The notes under the pieces are model-generated. The model was not told where the DNA came from and did not search any database. It saw nothing but the letters and a program-made list of their open reading frames with translations. Shown in pieces: positions 54,413 through 61,623 of a DNA stretch of 64,000 nucleotides (position 1 is its first letter; each line of letters starts with the position of its first letter). Made by a program: the position numbers and the translations under genes. The stretch spans positions 1 to 64,000 of the forward strand of contig JAJRQC010000129.1 in the NCBI GenBank assembly GCA_024280455.1, written 5' to 3'. The DNA comes from Deltaproteobacteria bacterium. GTDB taxonomy: Bacteria > Desulfobacterota > Desulfobulbia > Desulfobulbales > Desulfobulbaceae.

Positions 54413-56377
54413 TTAAGCGTTTACGCGTTCCGCCGTCTCGATCTTTCCCTGGGCCTCTTCCCATTTCTGGTACGCACGTTCAAGTTGGCGCTCGACCCGG
54501 CTGTATTCACGGCTGGTCTCAGACCAGCGTTCCTGATCACTGTACAGGTAGGGATCGGCCATCAGCTGCTCAAGTTCAGCCTTACGGGCCTCGTTTTTTA
54601 CAATCTCTTTTTCCGCAGCTACGCTCTTTTTCTTCCATGGTCCTATCCTGGCGTTGAGCTGCTTTCTGGCCAGGGCCTTGGCCCGGCGCTGGGCTTTCTT
54701 ATCACCCGACTTTTCCGGCCCAGGTTTTGACTCATTTTCCGCCGCAGATGAACACACCGAATCCTGCTGTTCTTCCTGCCGGCGACGGGCCAGATAATCA
54801 TCTATATTCCCATCATATAGGGTGCCGTGACCATCCCGAATTTCCAGGACCTTGTTGACAAAAGAGTTGGTGAAAAACCGGTTATGGGAGACAATAATAA
54901 TGGTGCCCTCATACTGGGCCATGGCCTCCTGCAGGACTTCCTGGGAGCTGATATCGAGATGGTTGGTCGGCTCATCAAGCAGCATCAGGTTGGCCGGACG
55001 AACCAGCATTTTAGCCAGGGCCACCCGGCTCTTTTCACCCCCGGACAGAATCCGGACCTTTTTGTCCACCTCATCACCGGTAAACAGGAAGGCGCCGAGC
55101 AGGGAACGAACCTGGGTAATGGTCATGTTCTGAGCCGCATGATAGACCGTATCCAGCAGACTCAGTTCACCGGCAAGTTCCTGGGCCTGATGCTGGCCGA
55201 AATAGGAGAGAATCACATTATGACCTGGACAAACCTCACCTTCGGCCGGTTCCAGACCGGCAAGAATTTTCAGCAAGGTTGATTTTCCGGCCCCGTTGAC
55301 TCCGACCACAGCCAGCTTATCGCCTCGCTGCAGAGAAAGGCTGACATCCTCAAAGACCGTTTTCTCTCCGAAAACCTTGTGCACACCTTTCAGGGTCAGG
55401 ACGTCCCGGCCCGAGGCCGCAGCCGGGGGAAAGGAAAAATGGACGGAGCGCTCGGTTTCAGAGAGTTCAATCCGCTCAAGCTTTTCCAGCTGTTTTACCC
55501 GGCTCTGAACCTGACGCGCCTTGGTGGACTTGGAACGGAAGCGGGTGATGAAGCGCTCGGTCTGCTTGATCATCGCCTGCTGGTTGCTATAGGCCGCCCG
55601 TTCCAGTTCCAACCGCTGCTCCTTTTCAACCAGAAAAAAAGAATAGTTGCCCTTGTACACGGTCAAACGCCCGATGGACAACTCCCAGGTGATCTCGGTG
55701 ACCCGATCGAGGAAGGAACGGTCATGGGAGATGATTATCATGGCGCCCTGATACTGGAGAAGAAAATCTTCGAGCCAGGTCAGCGAATCAATATCAAGAT
55801 GGTTTGTAGGCTCGTCAAGCAGCAGCAGGGCCGGTTTCTGCAGGAGCAGTTTAGCCAGCAGGAGGCGCATGATCCAGCCCCCGGAAAAACTGGCAACCGG
55901 CTGTTCAAGGTCATCGGCGGAAAAACCGAGCCCGAAAAGGATCTTTTCGATTTCCGGCCGCATGCGAAAGACATCCTGGCCTTCAAGCAGGTGCTGCAGA
56001 TCCCCCTGGCGTTCAAGGAGTAGATCAATTTCAGGGGCATTCTGGTCAAGACCTGCCAGTTTTTCGCCAATTCGCTCAAGTTCTTCCTGACTGGCCAGAA
56101 TATCATCAAAGGAGGATTCGGCCTCGTCATAGAGACTGCGATCACCCAGTTCAATGGTAATTTCCTGGGGCAGATAGGCAACCGTGAACCAGGAAGCGCG
56201 ACTGACAATACCGGGATCGGCTTCCTGGCGGCCACACATAATCTTGAGCAGAGTCGACTTTCCGGTTCCGTTTACCCCCACCAGGCTGATTCGTTCACCG
56301 GTATGCACCTGGGCGGAAATATCACGAAAGATATGTTTGGCCCCGTACTGGAGGCTGAGGTTGTTGATGCTGAGCAT
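54413..56377 (-). CDS. ABC-F family ATPase (Uup/EttA-like)
   Basis: The 654-residue cytoplasmic protein has two ABC domains without membrane helices: Walker A GVNGTGKSTLL and GVNGAGKSTLL, signatures FSGGWIMRL and LSGGEKSRV, and Walker B LLLLDEPTNHLDI and LMLLDEPTNHLDI. A linker with many charged residues joins them (ABC-F arm region), and the C-terminus is a lysine/glutamate coiled coil, as in Uup-like proteins. ABC-F ATPases act on the ribosome or in DNA-related processes. Exact subfamily cannot be fixed by eye. It ends inside a GTTTAAGCG-like short repeat. Confidence 0.9.
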   Translation of the reverse strand: MLSINNLSLQYGAKHIFRDISAQVHTGERISLVGVNGTGKSTLLKIMCGRQEADPGIVSRASWFTVAYLPQEITIELGDRSLYDEAESSFDDILASQEELERIGEKLAGLDQNAPEIDLLLERQGDLQHLLEGQDVFRMRPEIEKILFGLGFSADDLEQPVASFSGGWIMRLLLAKLLLQKPALLLLDEPTNHLDIDSLTWLEDFLLQYQGAMIIISHDRSFLDRVTEITWELSIGRLTVYKGNYSFFLVEKEQRLELERAAYSNQQAMIKQTERFITRFRSKSTKARQVQSRVKQLEKLERIELSETERSVHFSFPPAAASGRDVLTLKGVHKVFGEKTVFEDVSLSLQRGDKLAVVGVNGAGKSTLLKILAGLEPAEGEVCPGHNVILSYFGQHQAQELAGELSLLDTVYHAAQNMTITQVRSLLGAFLFTGDEVDKKVRILSGGEKSRVALAKMLVRPANLMLLDEPTNHLDISSQEVLQEAMAQYEGTIIIVSHNRFFTNSFVNKVLEIRDGHGTLYDGNIDDYLARRRQEEQQDSVCSSAAENESKPGPEKSGDKKAQRRAKALARKQLNARIGPWKKKSVAAEKEIVKNEARKAELEQLMADPYLYSDQERWSETSREYSRVERQLERAYQKWEEAQGKIETAERVNA

Positions 56378-56381
56378 AAGG

Positions 56382-56423
56382 CAGGTTTCAGGTTTCGGGT
56401 TTCGGGTTTCAGGTTTCAGGTTT
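56382..56423. repeat. Heptamer array upstream of the ABC-F gene
   Basis: Six consecutive units of CAGGTTT, CGGGTTT and related heptamers lie directly upstream of the ABC-F start codon, in the 163-base gap to the radical SAM gene. A small hairpin ATCCCGGACTTCCGGGAT follows at 56491-56508. Confidence 0.8.
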
Positions 56424-56540
56424 AAAAATCCCTGCGCTTTGCGCGACTCTCTGAGACTATTCGCCGGAGAAGAACTTTGTATTCTTCGTTATCCCGGACT
56501 TCCGGGATGATTGTCAAGGGTTGGCTTCGATGGACAGGAG

Positions 56541-57611
56541 CTATCTATCAGGGATCAGTTGAACAACTCCACGGGCTTGATCCGGATCCGTGTGCAGGGT
56601 GAATCTATCAGAGAGTCCCAGGCTGGTCAACCTGTGAATGTTGGCCGAGCGTATTCCCCGGAACACGGACTGATCTCGATCGGAGATCTGCAGCCGGACC
56701 TGCCTGCCCGGTGGAACCCGGCTGAGCAATTTTCTTGTCTGGCCGAGCATAAGGCGGGCATTGACCAGTTCGCCAAAGGCCGGGTGATAGGGACCGGCCA
56801 CCAGCGATCGCTCCAGCTCCGGGCCAGGCTGTAATCCCATCCGAACCACCCGGATGCCGTGAGCGGTCATCTTTTTTTTCATCCACGCAGCCTGGAGGAC
56901 GGCCCTGGAAAGCGACAACGGCCTATACTCACCCCGTCCGTACTGGAGCTCAAGACCGCTGCCCGCAACCACCAGAACCGGATAAATGCGGACAAAGGCG
57001 GGTGCAAGCGTAATCACCTGGGCCGTGCTCTTTCTCAGGGATGTGAAATTCTGCCCCGGCAGCCCGACCATCAGCTGGATTCCCAGTTCCATCCCCCCAT
57101 CTTTGAGCAGAGCTGATGCTCGAATCGTATCTTTTGCCAGATGACCACGAAGACTCCGCTCCAATACCGCATCGTCAATGGACTGAACCCCGAGCTCAAC
57201 CGTTGCGACCTGGTGCTCCTGTAAAAAAGCAACAATCCCTGGATCAATATAATCAGGCCGGGTCGACAGACGGATGGTCTGCACTTCACTGCACTCAATG
57301 AACGGCTTAACGCTGGAGAGCAATTCCCGCTGCCGGGCCATGGAAAGACCGGTGAAACTGCCACCGTAAAAGGCTACCTGCACCCGGGATGCATTTTTTT
57401 TTCGACCGCGCTTAAGCCAGGTGCGGATAATCCCGGCAACCTCGGAACCCGTTACCGGTTTGCCCTCCACCCCGCTGATAGAGTGCTGATTACAGAACAC
57501 GCAGCTGTGCGGACATCCTTCATGGGGAATGAAGACGGGAATAACCAGTGGTTTCGGGTTCCGGGTTTCGGGTTCCGGGTTCTGAAACCCGAAATCAGCT
57601 GGGCGTGCCAT
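56541..57611 (-). CDS. Radical SAM protein, Elp3-like
   Basis: The 356-residue enzyme has the radical SAM motif CPHSCVFCNQ (Cys33, Cys37 and Cys40), preceded by VFIPHEG, and AFYGGSFTGL for SAM binding; a later ELGVQSIDDAVL and QLMVGLPGQ match the Elp3/oxygen-independent coproporphyrinogen oxidase-like TIM barrel. There is no acetyltransferase domain. The substrate is unknown. The only ATG overlaps rnc by 17 bases, and its first 22 residues are translated from a heptamer repeat (PEPETRNPKP). The true start may therefore differ. Confidence 0.82.
   Translation of the reverse strand: MARPADFGFQNPEPETRNPKPLVIPVFIPHEGCPHSCVFCNQHSISGVEGKPVTGSEVAGIIRTWLKRGRKKNASRVQVAFYGGSFTGLSMARQRELLSSVKPFIECSEVQTIRLSTRPDYIDPGIVAFLQEHQVATVELGVQSIDDAVLERSLRGHLAKDTIRASALLKDGGMELGIQLMVGLPGQNFTSLRKSTAQVITLAPAFVRIYPVLVVAGSGLELQYGRGEYRPLSLSRAVLQAAWMKKKMTAHGIRVVRMGLQPGPELERSLVAGPYHPAFGELVNARLMLGQTRKLLSRVPPGRQVRLQISDRDQSVFRGIRSANIHRLTSLGLSDRFTLHTDPDQARGVVQLIPDR
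57551..57597. repeat. Heptamer array inside the radical SAM gene 5' end
   Basis: Seven units alternating TTTCGGG and TTCCGGG span 57551-57583, then ACCCGAA in reverse order. The repeat crosses the overlap between rnc and the radical SAM frame. Confidence 0.75.
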
Positions 57612-58332
57612 CTTGCCGAAGTTTTTTTAAGGCAGCGCCTGCAGCCTGCTGTTCGGCCTCCTTTTTACTTCCAGCCCGGCCGCTGCCGAGTAACTGGTCA
57701 TGAAACTGCACAGACACGGAAAAAATACGGGCATGGGCCGGACCATCTTCCGCCTCCAGCACATAACTCGGCCCCTCATTATAACGCTCCTGCAAAAACT
57801 CCTGTAGACTGCTCTTGGCATCGGCCAGCATCAGATTGTGCTGGCGTTTGTCGATCAGTGGACCGAAAAAGCGCTGGACAAAACGCAGGGCCTCGTCATA
57901 GCCGCCGTCAAGAAACAGGGCCCCGACCATAGCCTCATAGGCACAGGAGAGTATCGAGGATTTTTCCCGGCCCCGGGAGGCATCCTCTCCCTTACCCAGG
58001 AGCAGATAGTCGCCAAGATCAATGGCCTGAGCCATTTCAGCAAGCCCGATCTCATTAACAAGGGCCGAACGAATCCGGGTCAGCTTGCCCTCGCGCATGC
58101 CGGGGAAGCGGGTAAACAGCGTATAGCCGACAGTCAGATCCAGCACCGCATCACCCAGAAACTCCTGGGTTTCATTATGGCGACCATTGTCGAGCCGTTC
58201 AAAGGCAAAAGAGCTGTGAATCATAGAGAGCTGCAACAGCTCTACATCATGGAACCGATAACCGATTCGTTCCTGCAGAATCTGCAGGCTTTCTTCGTTG
58301 TCCTGGACCAACGCATGAAGAGTGGTGCCCAT
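57595..58332 (-). CDS. rnc: Ribonuclease III
   Basis: The 245-residue enzyme cleaves double-stranded RNA in rRNA and mRNA processing. The catalytic domain has the signature ETQEFLGDAVLDLTVG with the metal-binding acidic residues, and EAMVGALFLDGGYDEA. The C-terminal dsRNA-binding domain spans about residues 170-240 (DAKSSLQEFLQER and GSGRAGSKKEAEQQAAGAAL). I chose the ATG at 58332; a TTG at 58338 is equally spaced from GAGGAAA. The gene overlaps the radical SAM frame and is divergent from tRNA-Cys. Confidence 0.95.
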   Translation of the reverse strand: MGTTLHALVQDNEESLQILQERIGYRFHDVELLQLSMIHSSFAFERLDNGRHNETQEFLGDAVLDLTVGYTLFTRFPGMREGKLTRIRSALVNEIGLAEMAQAIDLGDYLLLGKGEDASRGREKSSILSCAYEAMVGALFLDGGYDEALRFVQRFFGPLIDKRQHNLMLADAKSSLQEFLQERYNEGPSYVLEAEDGPAHARIFSVSVQFHDQLLGSGRAGSKKEAEQQAAGAALKKLRQDGTPS

Positions 58333-58393
58333 ATTCAAGATTTCCTCTTGTCAAAAAGTGAAACTATGGTATAAAGTGCCGCTACATTCTTGT

Positions 58394-58468
58394 GGCGACG
58401 TAGCCAAGTGGTAAGGCAATGGTCTGCAAAACCATTATTCAGCGGTTCAAATCCGCTCGTCGCCTCCA
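58394..58468 (+). tRNA. tRNA-Cys (anticodon GCA)
   Basis: The acceptor stem GGCGACG pairs with CGTCGCC, and the anticodon arm ATGGT-CTGCAAA-ACCAT shows GCA at positions 34-36. A T arm with GGTTCAAATCC is present. Discriminator T and an encoded CCA end the gene at 58468. A terminator follows nine bases later. The gene is monocistronic. Confidence 0.97.
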
Positions 58469-58476
58469 GCATATCC

Positions 58477-58514
58477 AAGGGGTTTTCCGTAACACACGGA
58501 AAACCCCTTTTTTG
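58477..58514 (+). terminator. Rho-independent terminator of tRNA-Cys
   Basis: A perfect 14-bp stem (AAGGGGTTTTCCGT with ACGGAAAACCCCTT) around AACAC is followed by TTTTTG, a classic terminator. Confidence 0.92.
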
Positions 58515-58540
58515 TTGAACAGTTATCCCGGTCATACACA

Positions 58541-58880
58541 GATAAACCAGCATGGCTGGACCAAGATTTTTAACGTCACAGCCACAACCAAGGATGAAAA
58601 TAGCCCGGATCAGCATCACTTCGTGGGCGATTTTCAGATAAACCAGCATGGCTGGACCATATTATACAGGTCACAGCCACAACCAAGGATGAAAATAGCC
58701 TGATACGACATCACTTCGTGGGCTATTTTCGGATAAACCAGCATGGCTGGACCAGATTTTTAACGTCACAGCCACAACCAAGGATGAAAATAGCCTGATG
58801 CGGTATCACTTCGTGGGCGATTTTCGGATAAACCAGCATGGCTGGACCAGGATTTTTTACCGTCACCGCCACAACAGGTA
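58541..58880. repeat. Tandem array of about 3.5 units of a 95-bp hairpin-forming repeat
   Basis: Units begin GATAAACCAGCATGGCTGGA at 58541, 58637, 58732 and 58827 (spacing 96, 95, 95), the last one partial. Each has GAAAATAGCC near its middle and GGC(G/T)ATTTTC near its end, which pair to make a hairpin, and a small CCAGCATGGCTGG palindrome at its front. Units are 90-95% alike. The 568-base gap after the tRNA terminator contains nothing else apart from a TAGCGTAGACTTCGAAG motif at 58880. No spacers as in CRISPR are present. Confidence 0.88.
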
Positions 58881-59036
58881 GCGTAGACTTCGAAGCATGA
58901 AAAAAGCCGGCCTTCCCATCGCCCACAGGGGTGGGCTCCTACGTCAAAACGTCAAAATGATTTTACTGTTATACTCACCGCAGGCGGTAACTGTTCAGAT
59001 TTCTGTCTTCCGGTAAAACCATAGGTGTACATGGCT

Positions 59037-60149
59037 TTATCGCTCGAAACTCTCCAGCCAGCCTATGACGGTATCTCCAGCTTCTTTCTGCGGCCTTACC
59101 TGCTGCTGATCTTCATCACGGCCAAAAGCCTCCATAAGGAGTTTACACGGCTGCACCTTCGGAAGAACATACAGGTGAAGACGACAACGACCATACTCGG
59201 CTGCAGGATATATGGTTTCCAGCAATTCGGCCCACGCACCGGTATCATCGGCAAAAACATCGACCTGCTCCTGTTGTCCGGCCATCGGATCTGCAAGAAG
59301 AGCTTGCAGGCGATCAAAAAGTTCATGCTCCTGCAGGGCCTGCAGACGCTCCGGCGGTAACGGTTTGTTTTCCCCTGACGGCAGCAACAGCTTTAAAAAA
59401 CATTGGCCGGTACGGGCATCCAATCTTTCATATTCCTCAACCAGCAGATCCACGGCATCCTGATTGGTGGAGATAAAACAGTTTGGCGGCACAGCCGGCC
59501 GATCATCACCCAGGCAATAAAGACGGGTCCAGGCCTTGAGCCGCAGCCCCTGCAGACCATCCGTCCGCCCGGTGGCGGAACGGATGTTTTTAGTCAGTGA
59601 AAAAGGCTGCCCATGTTCCTTGCGCAGTTCGGAAAAAAGACCGTTCTCCATCTCGCTGATTTTTTCCAGATCCCGCTTGAGGCACAACTGTTCCGCATCA
59701 AAAATTTCACCAAGCTTTAAGAGCAGGCGGGCCTGCCAGAGCAGCATGTCCTGCTTTTCCCTGACTTCATCCTGCACTCCTTTGCTTTGCAGCAGGTTTT
59801 CAATAATAGCATTTTTTGATTCCCGCCTTGACCGCCCTCCCCGGCCGATTCCGGAGAGTGAAATATTTTTGAGCCGAGCCGCATAATCATCACCCCGGTT
59901 TTTCAAGTCTTTGATCAAAGCAAGAAAACGCTCCCGCTGCTCCCCCAGAGGTGACGGGACATGGATCGTGCCAAGTCCGGCCTCTTCAAGATCCCGGGCA
60001 AGAGGCGACTGCAGGACTTCGGGTATTTCGTCGTCCTCAACCGCCCGGCAGTAGACAATCGGCGAAAAAACCTGTACAAGAGGGAAGAGAATTGCATCCC
60101 CGGGAACTGTTTCCGGAAAAATACAAGCTGACATTTTTTTAGTATTCAT
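59037..60149 (-). CDS. Conserved-looking cytoplasmic protein of unknown function
   Basis: The 370-residue protein is soluble, helical and without a signal peptide. It opens SACIFPETVPGDAILFPLVQ and contains charged helices (SRRESKNAIIENLLQSKG and EEYERLDARTGQ). No catalytic motif is recognised. Composition and codon use fit the local genes, so it is probably real. Its ATG directly abuts the ATG of the divergent gene at 60150 (zero bases between), which suggests that one of the two starts is really downstream, for instance at the second Met (60134). Confidence 0.6.
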   Translation of the reverse strand: MNTKKMSACIFPETVPGDAILFPLVQVFSPIVYCRAVEDDEIPEVLQSPLARDLEEAGLGTIHVPSPLGEQRERFLALIKDLKNRGDDYAARLKNISLSGIGRGGRSRRESKNAIIENLLQSKGVQDEVREKQDMLLWQARLLLKLGEIFDAEQLCLKRDLEKISEMENGLFSELRKEHGQPFSLTKNIRSATGRTDGLQGLRLKAWTRLYCLGDDRPAVPPNCFISTNQDAVDLLVEEYERLDARTGQCFLKLLLPSGENKPLPPERLQALQEHELFDRLQALLADPMAGQQEQVDVFADDTGAWAELLETIYPAAEYGRCRLHLYVLPKVQPCKLLMEAFGRDEDQQQVRPQKEAGDTVIGWLESFER

Positions 60150-60521
60150 ATGAAGACATTACGAGAAAAATTTACCTTAACTATAACGGGCCTGATTTGG
60201 CTCACCTTTCATGTCCGGACCGGGCCTGACATGGCCAGTATCCTTTCCGGCACCTTTGCTCAGATCATGTTAACTGCCCCGTACTCCATAGGGTTCACCT
60301 ATATTACGGTGATCATGATCCGGTATTTTACCGGCGGCTCCACCCCGCCCTGGGATCGAATCATCCGAATCTTTTTTACTATCGGAATATTTTTCGCCTT
60401 TTTCTTTGCCCTCTACGAGTATGGCGACCGGGCGGAAAAACTCCGCAAAGCGCAGGAAGAAAATCCTCCTACCGTATCACGGATTTACCTGAATGAAAAC
60501 CAGAAGGTGAAGTTGTATTAG
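60150..60521 (+). CDS. Small membrane protein of unknown function
   Basis: The 123-residue protein has three hydrophobic segments (about residues 6-24, 38-59 and 67-88) and a charged cytoplasmic tail ending LNENQKVKLY. It is not recognised. No strong ribosome binding site precedes the ATG, and the start touches that of the divergent gene, so the start is uncertain. Its last 53 bases overlap the 3' end of the convergent beta-helix gene, in which both strands are coding. Confidence 0.55.
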   Translation: MKTLREKFTLTITGLIWLTFHVRTGPDMASILSGTFAQIMLTAPYSIGFTYITVIMIRYFTGGSTPPWDRIIRIFFTIGIFFAFFFALYEYGDRAEKLRKAQEENPPTVSRIYLNENQKVKLY

Positions 60522-61269
60522 GCATAAGAATAGTATCAGGCCCGAGCAGCGTTCCCGGATTAGTCACCGAATTACAGCCGGTCTGGGCATTATCGCCCAG
60601 AATAGCACCGAATTTTCGCAGACCGCTGTCCAGAGTGCCGTCGGCTGTTTTCACCCGCACATTTCCCGGTAGAAAGCGAAGGTTGGCGAACTTGGTTCCC
60701 GCTCCGAGGTTGGCGTTTCCCCCTAAGATAGAGTCCCCGAGATAGGCAAAATGCCCGGCCTTGGCATCGTTAAGGAAAATGGAATGCTTCACCTCCGTAG
60801 TGTGGCCGACAACACAGCGTTTTCCAATCAGACAATAGCCACGCAGATAGGCGCCCTGCCTGATTTCAGTCTGATCGCCGATAATTGCCGGCTCCTTGAT
60901 CAATACGCCCGACTCAATCAGTACGCCCTCACCGATAGAGATCCTTCTCCCCAGCAGTACAACACCGGCCATGATGACTGATGCCCCCTGCAGCAACTGA
61001 CCGTTTCGCAGCACCTCAAGTTCCCCCTTGACGGCATCACCGTAATTTATTTCATACTCCCAGGCGCAGAATAGCTTGCCATGATAAAGGACCAGGGGCG
61101 CCTCCAGAGGTACCCCTCTTGTCAGAGACGCGTGTTCCAGCCTCCCGTCAATCTGCCCGTCGACATAGGTTTTCAAATTCCCCAGTGCCTCCCAGACAAA
61201 TTCCGTCCCGACAAATATTTGTTTATGGGAAAACTCACTCAGATCAAAAAAAGAAGCTGCATTCAACAT
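60469..61269 (-). CDS. Left-handed beta-helix protein, GlmU C-terminal-like
   Basis: The 266-residue protein has an N-terminal unknown region (about 1-75) and a hexapeptide-repeat beta-helix from about residue 90, with repeats such as GEGVLIESGVLIKEPAIIGD and ILGGNANLGAGT. The last motif, GDNAQTGCNSVTNPGTLLG, resembles the active-site loop of GlmU-type acetyltransferases and sugar nucleotidyltransferase relatives. It lacks the nucleotidyltransferase domain, so it may be an acetyltransferase or a regulatory partner. Its C-terminus overlaps the gene at 60150 by 53 bases. Confidence 0.75.
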   Translation of the reverse strand: MLNAASFFDLSEFSHKQIFVGTEFVWEALGNLKTYVDGQIDGRLEHASLTRGVPLEAPLVLYHGKLFCAWEYEINYGDAVKGELEVLRNGQLLQGASVIMAGVVLLGRRISIGEGVLIESGVLIKEPAIIGDQTEIRQGAYLRGYCLIGKRCVVGHTTEVKHSIFLNDAKAGHFAYLGDSILGGNANLGAGTKFANLRFLPGNVRVKTADGTLDSGLRKFGAILGDNAQTGCNSVTNPGTLLGPDTILMPNTTSPSGFHSGKSVIR

Positions 61270-61455
61270 AAGGGCACCCCACCTTGATAGTGAGAAATAG
61301 TTTACGGTTATACACCGTATGTGATGTGAACCGCACTTTTCACAAAATGCGAGCCCGTCCTCTACTTTCAGGTATATTGAGCCTGCGATATTTATTCAAG
61401 AAAAAACGGTATTTCTATCCTCGCCATGGTTGTCCCTCCTTGACTTGTGGTCCTG

Positions 61456-61485
61456 TTGTGTTTACCTTCTTTCGACTGATATAAT
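61456..61485 (+). promoter_or_regulatory. Probable promoter of lon
   Basis: TTGTGT (61456-61461) and a perfect TATAAT (61480-61485) are 18 bases apart, 138 bases before the lon start codon. The rest of the 354-base gap shows a small hairpin (TACGGT...ACCGTA near 61301) and no gene. No sigma-32-type site was seen. Confidence 0.5.
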
Positions 61486-61623
61486 CCCGAGCTGAACGCC
61501 CCAACCGATCTGGAACTGGGAAACAAACCCAAACCTCCTTCTTTTGACCGGTTGCAGATGGGATTGTATCTGGCTGAAGTACAATTAATTCTGCAGTCTG
61601 CAGGCTGCTATGAGGAGAAAACC

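Noticed and set aside
58335-58703. Repetitive open frames on both strands after tRNA-Cys
   Set aside because: They are translations of the 95-bp tandem repeat and of the tRNA gene itself.
58541-58880. Possible CRISPR array
   Set aside because: The whole 95-bp unit repeats without unique spacers, units are too long, and no cas genes are near.
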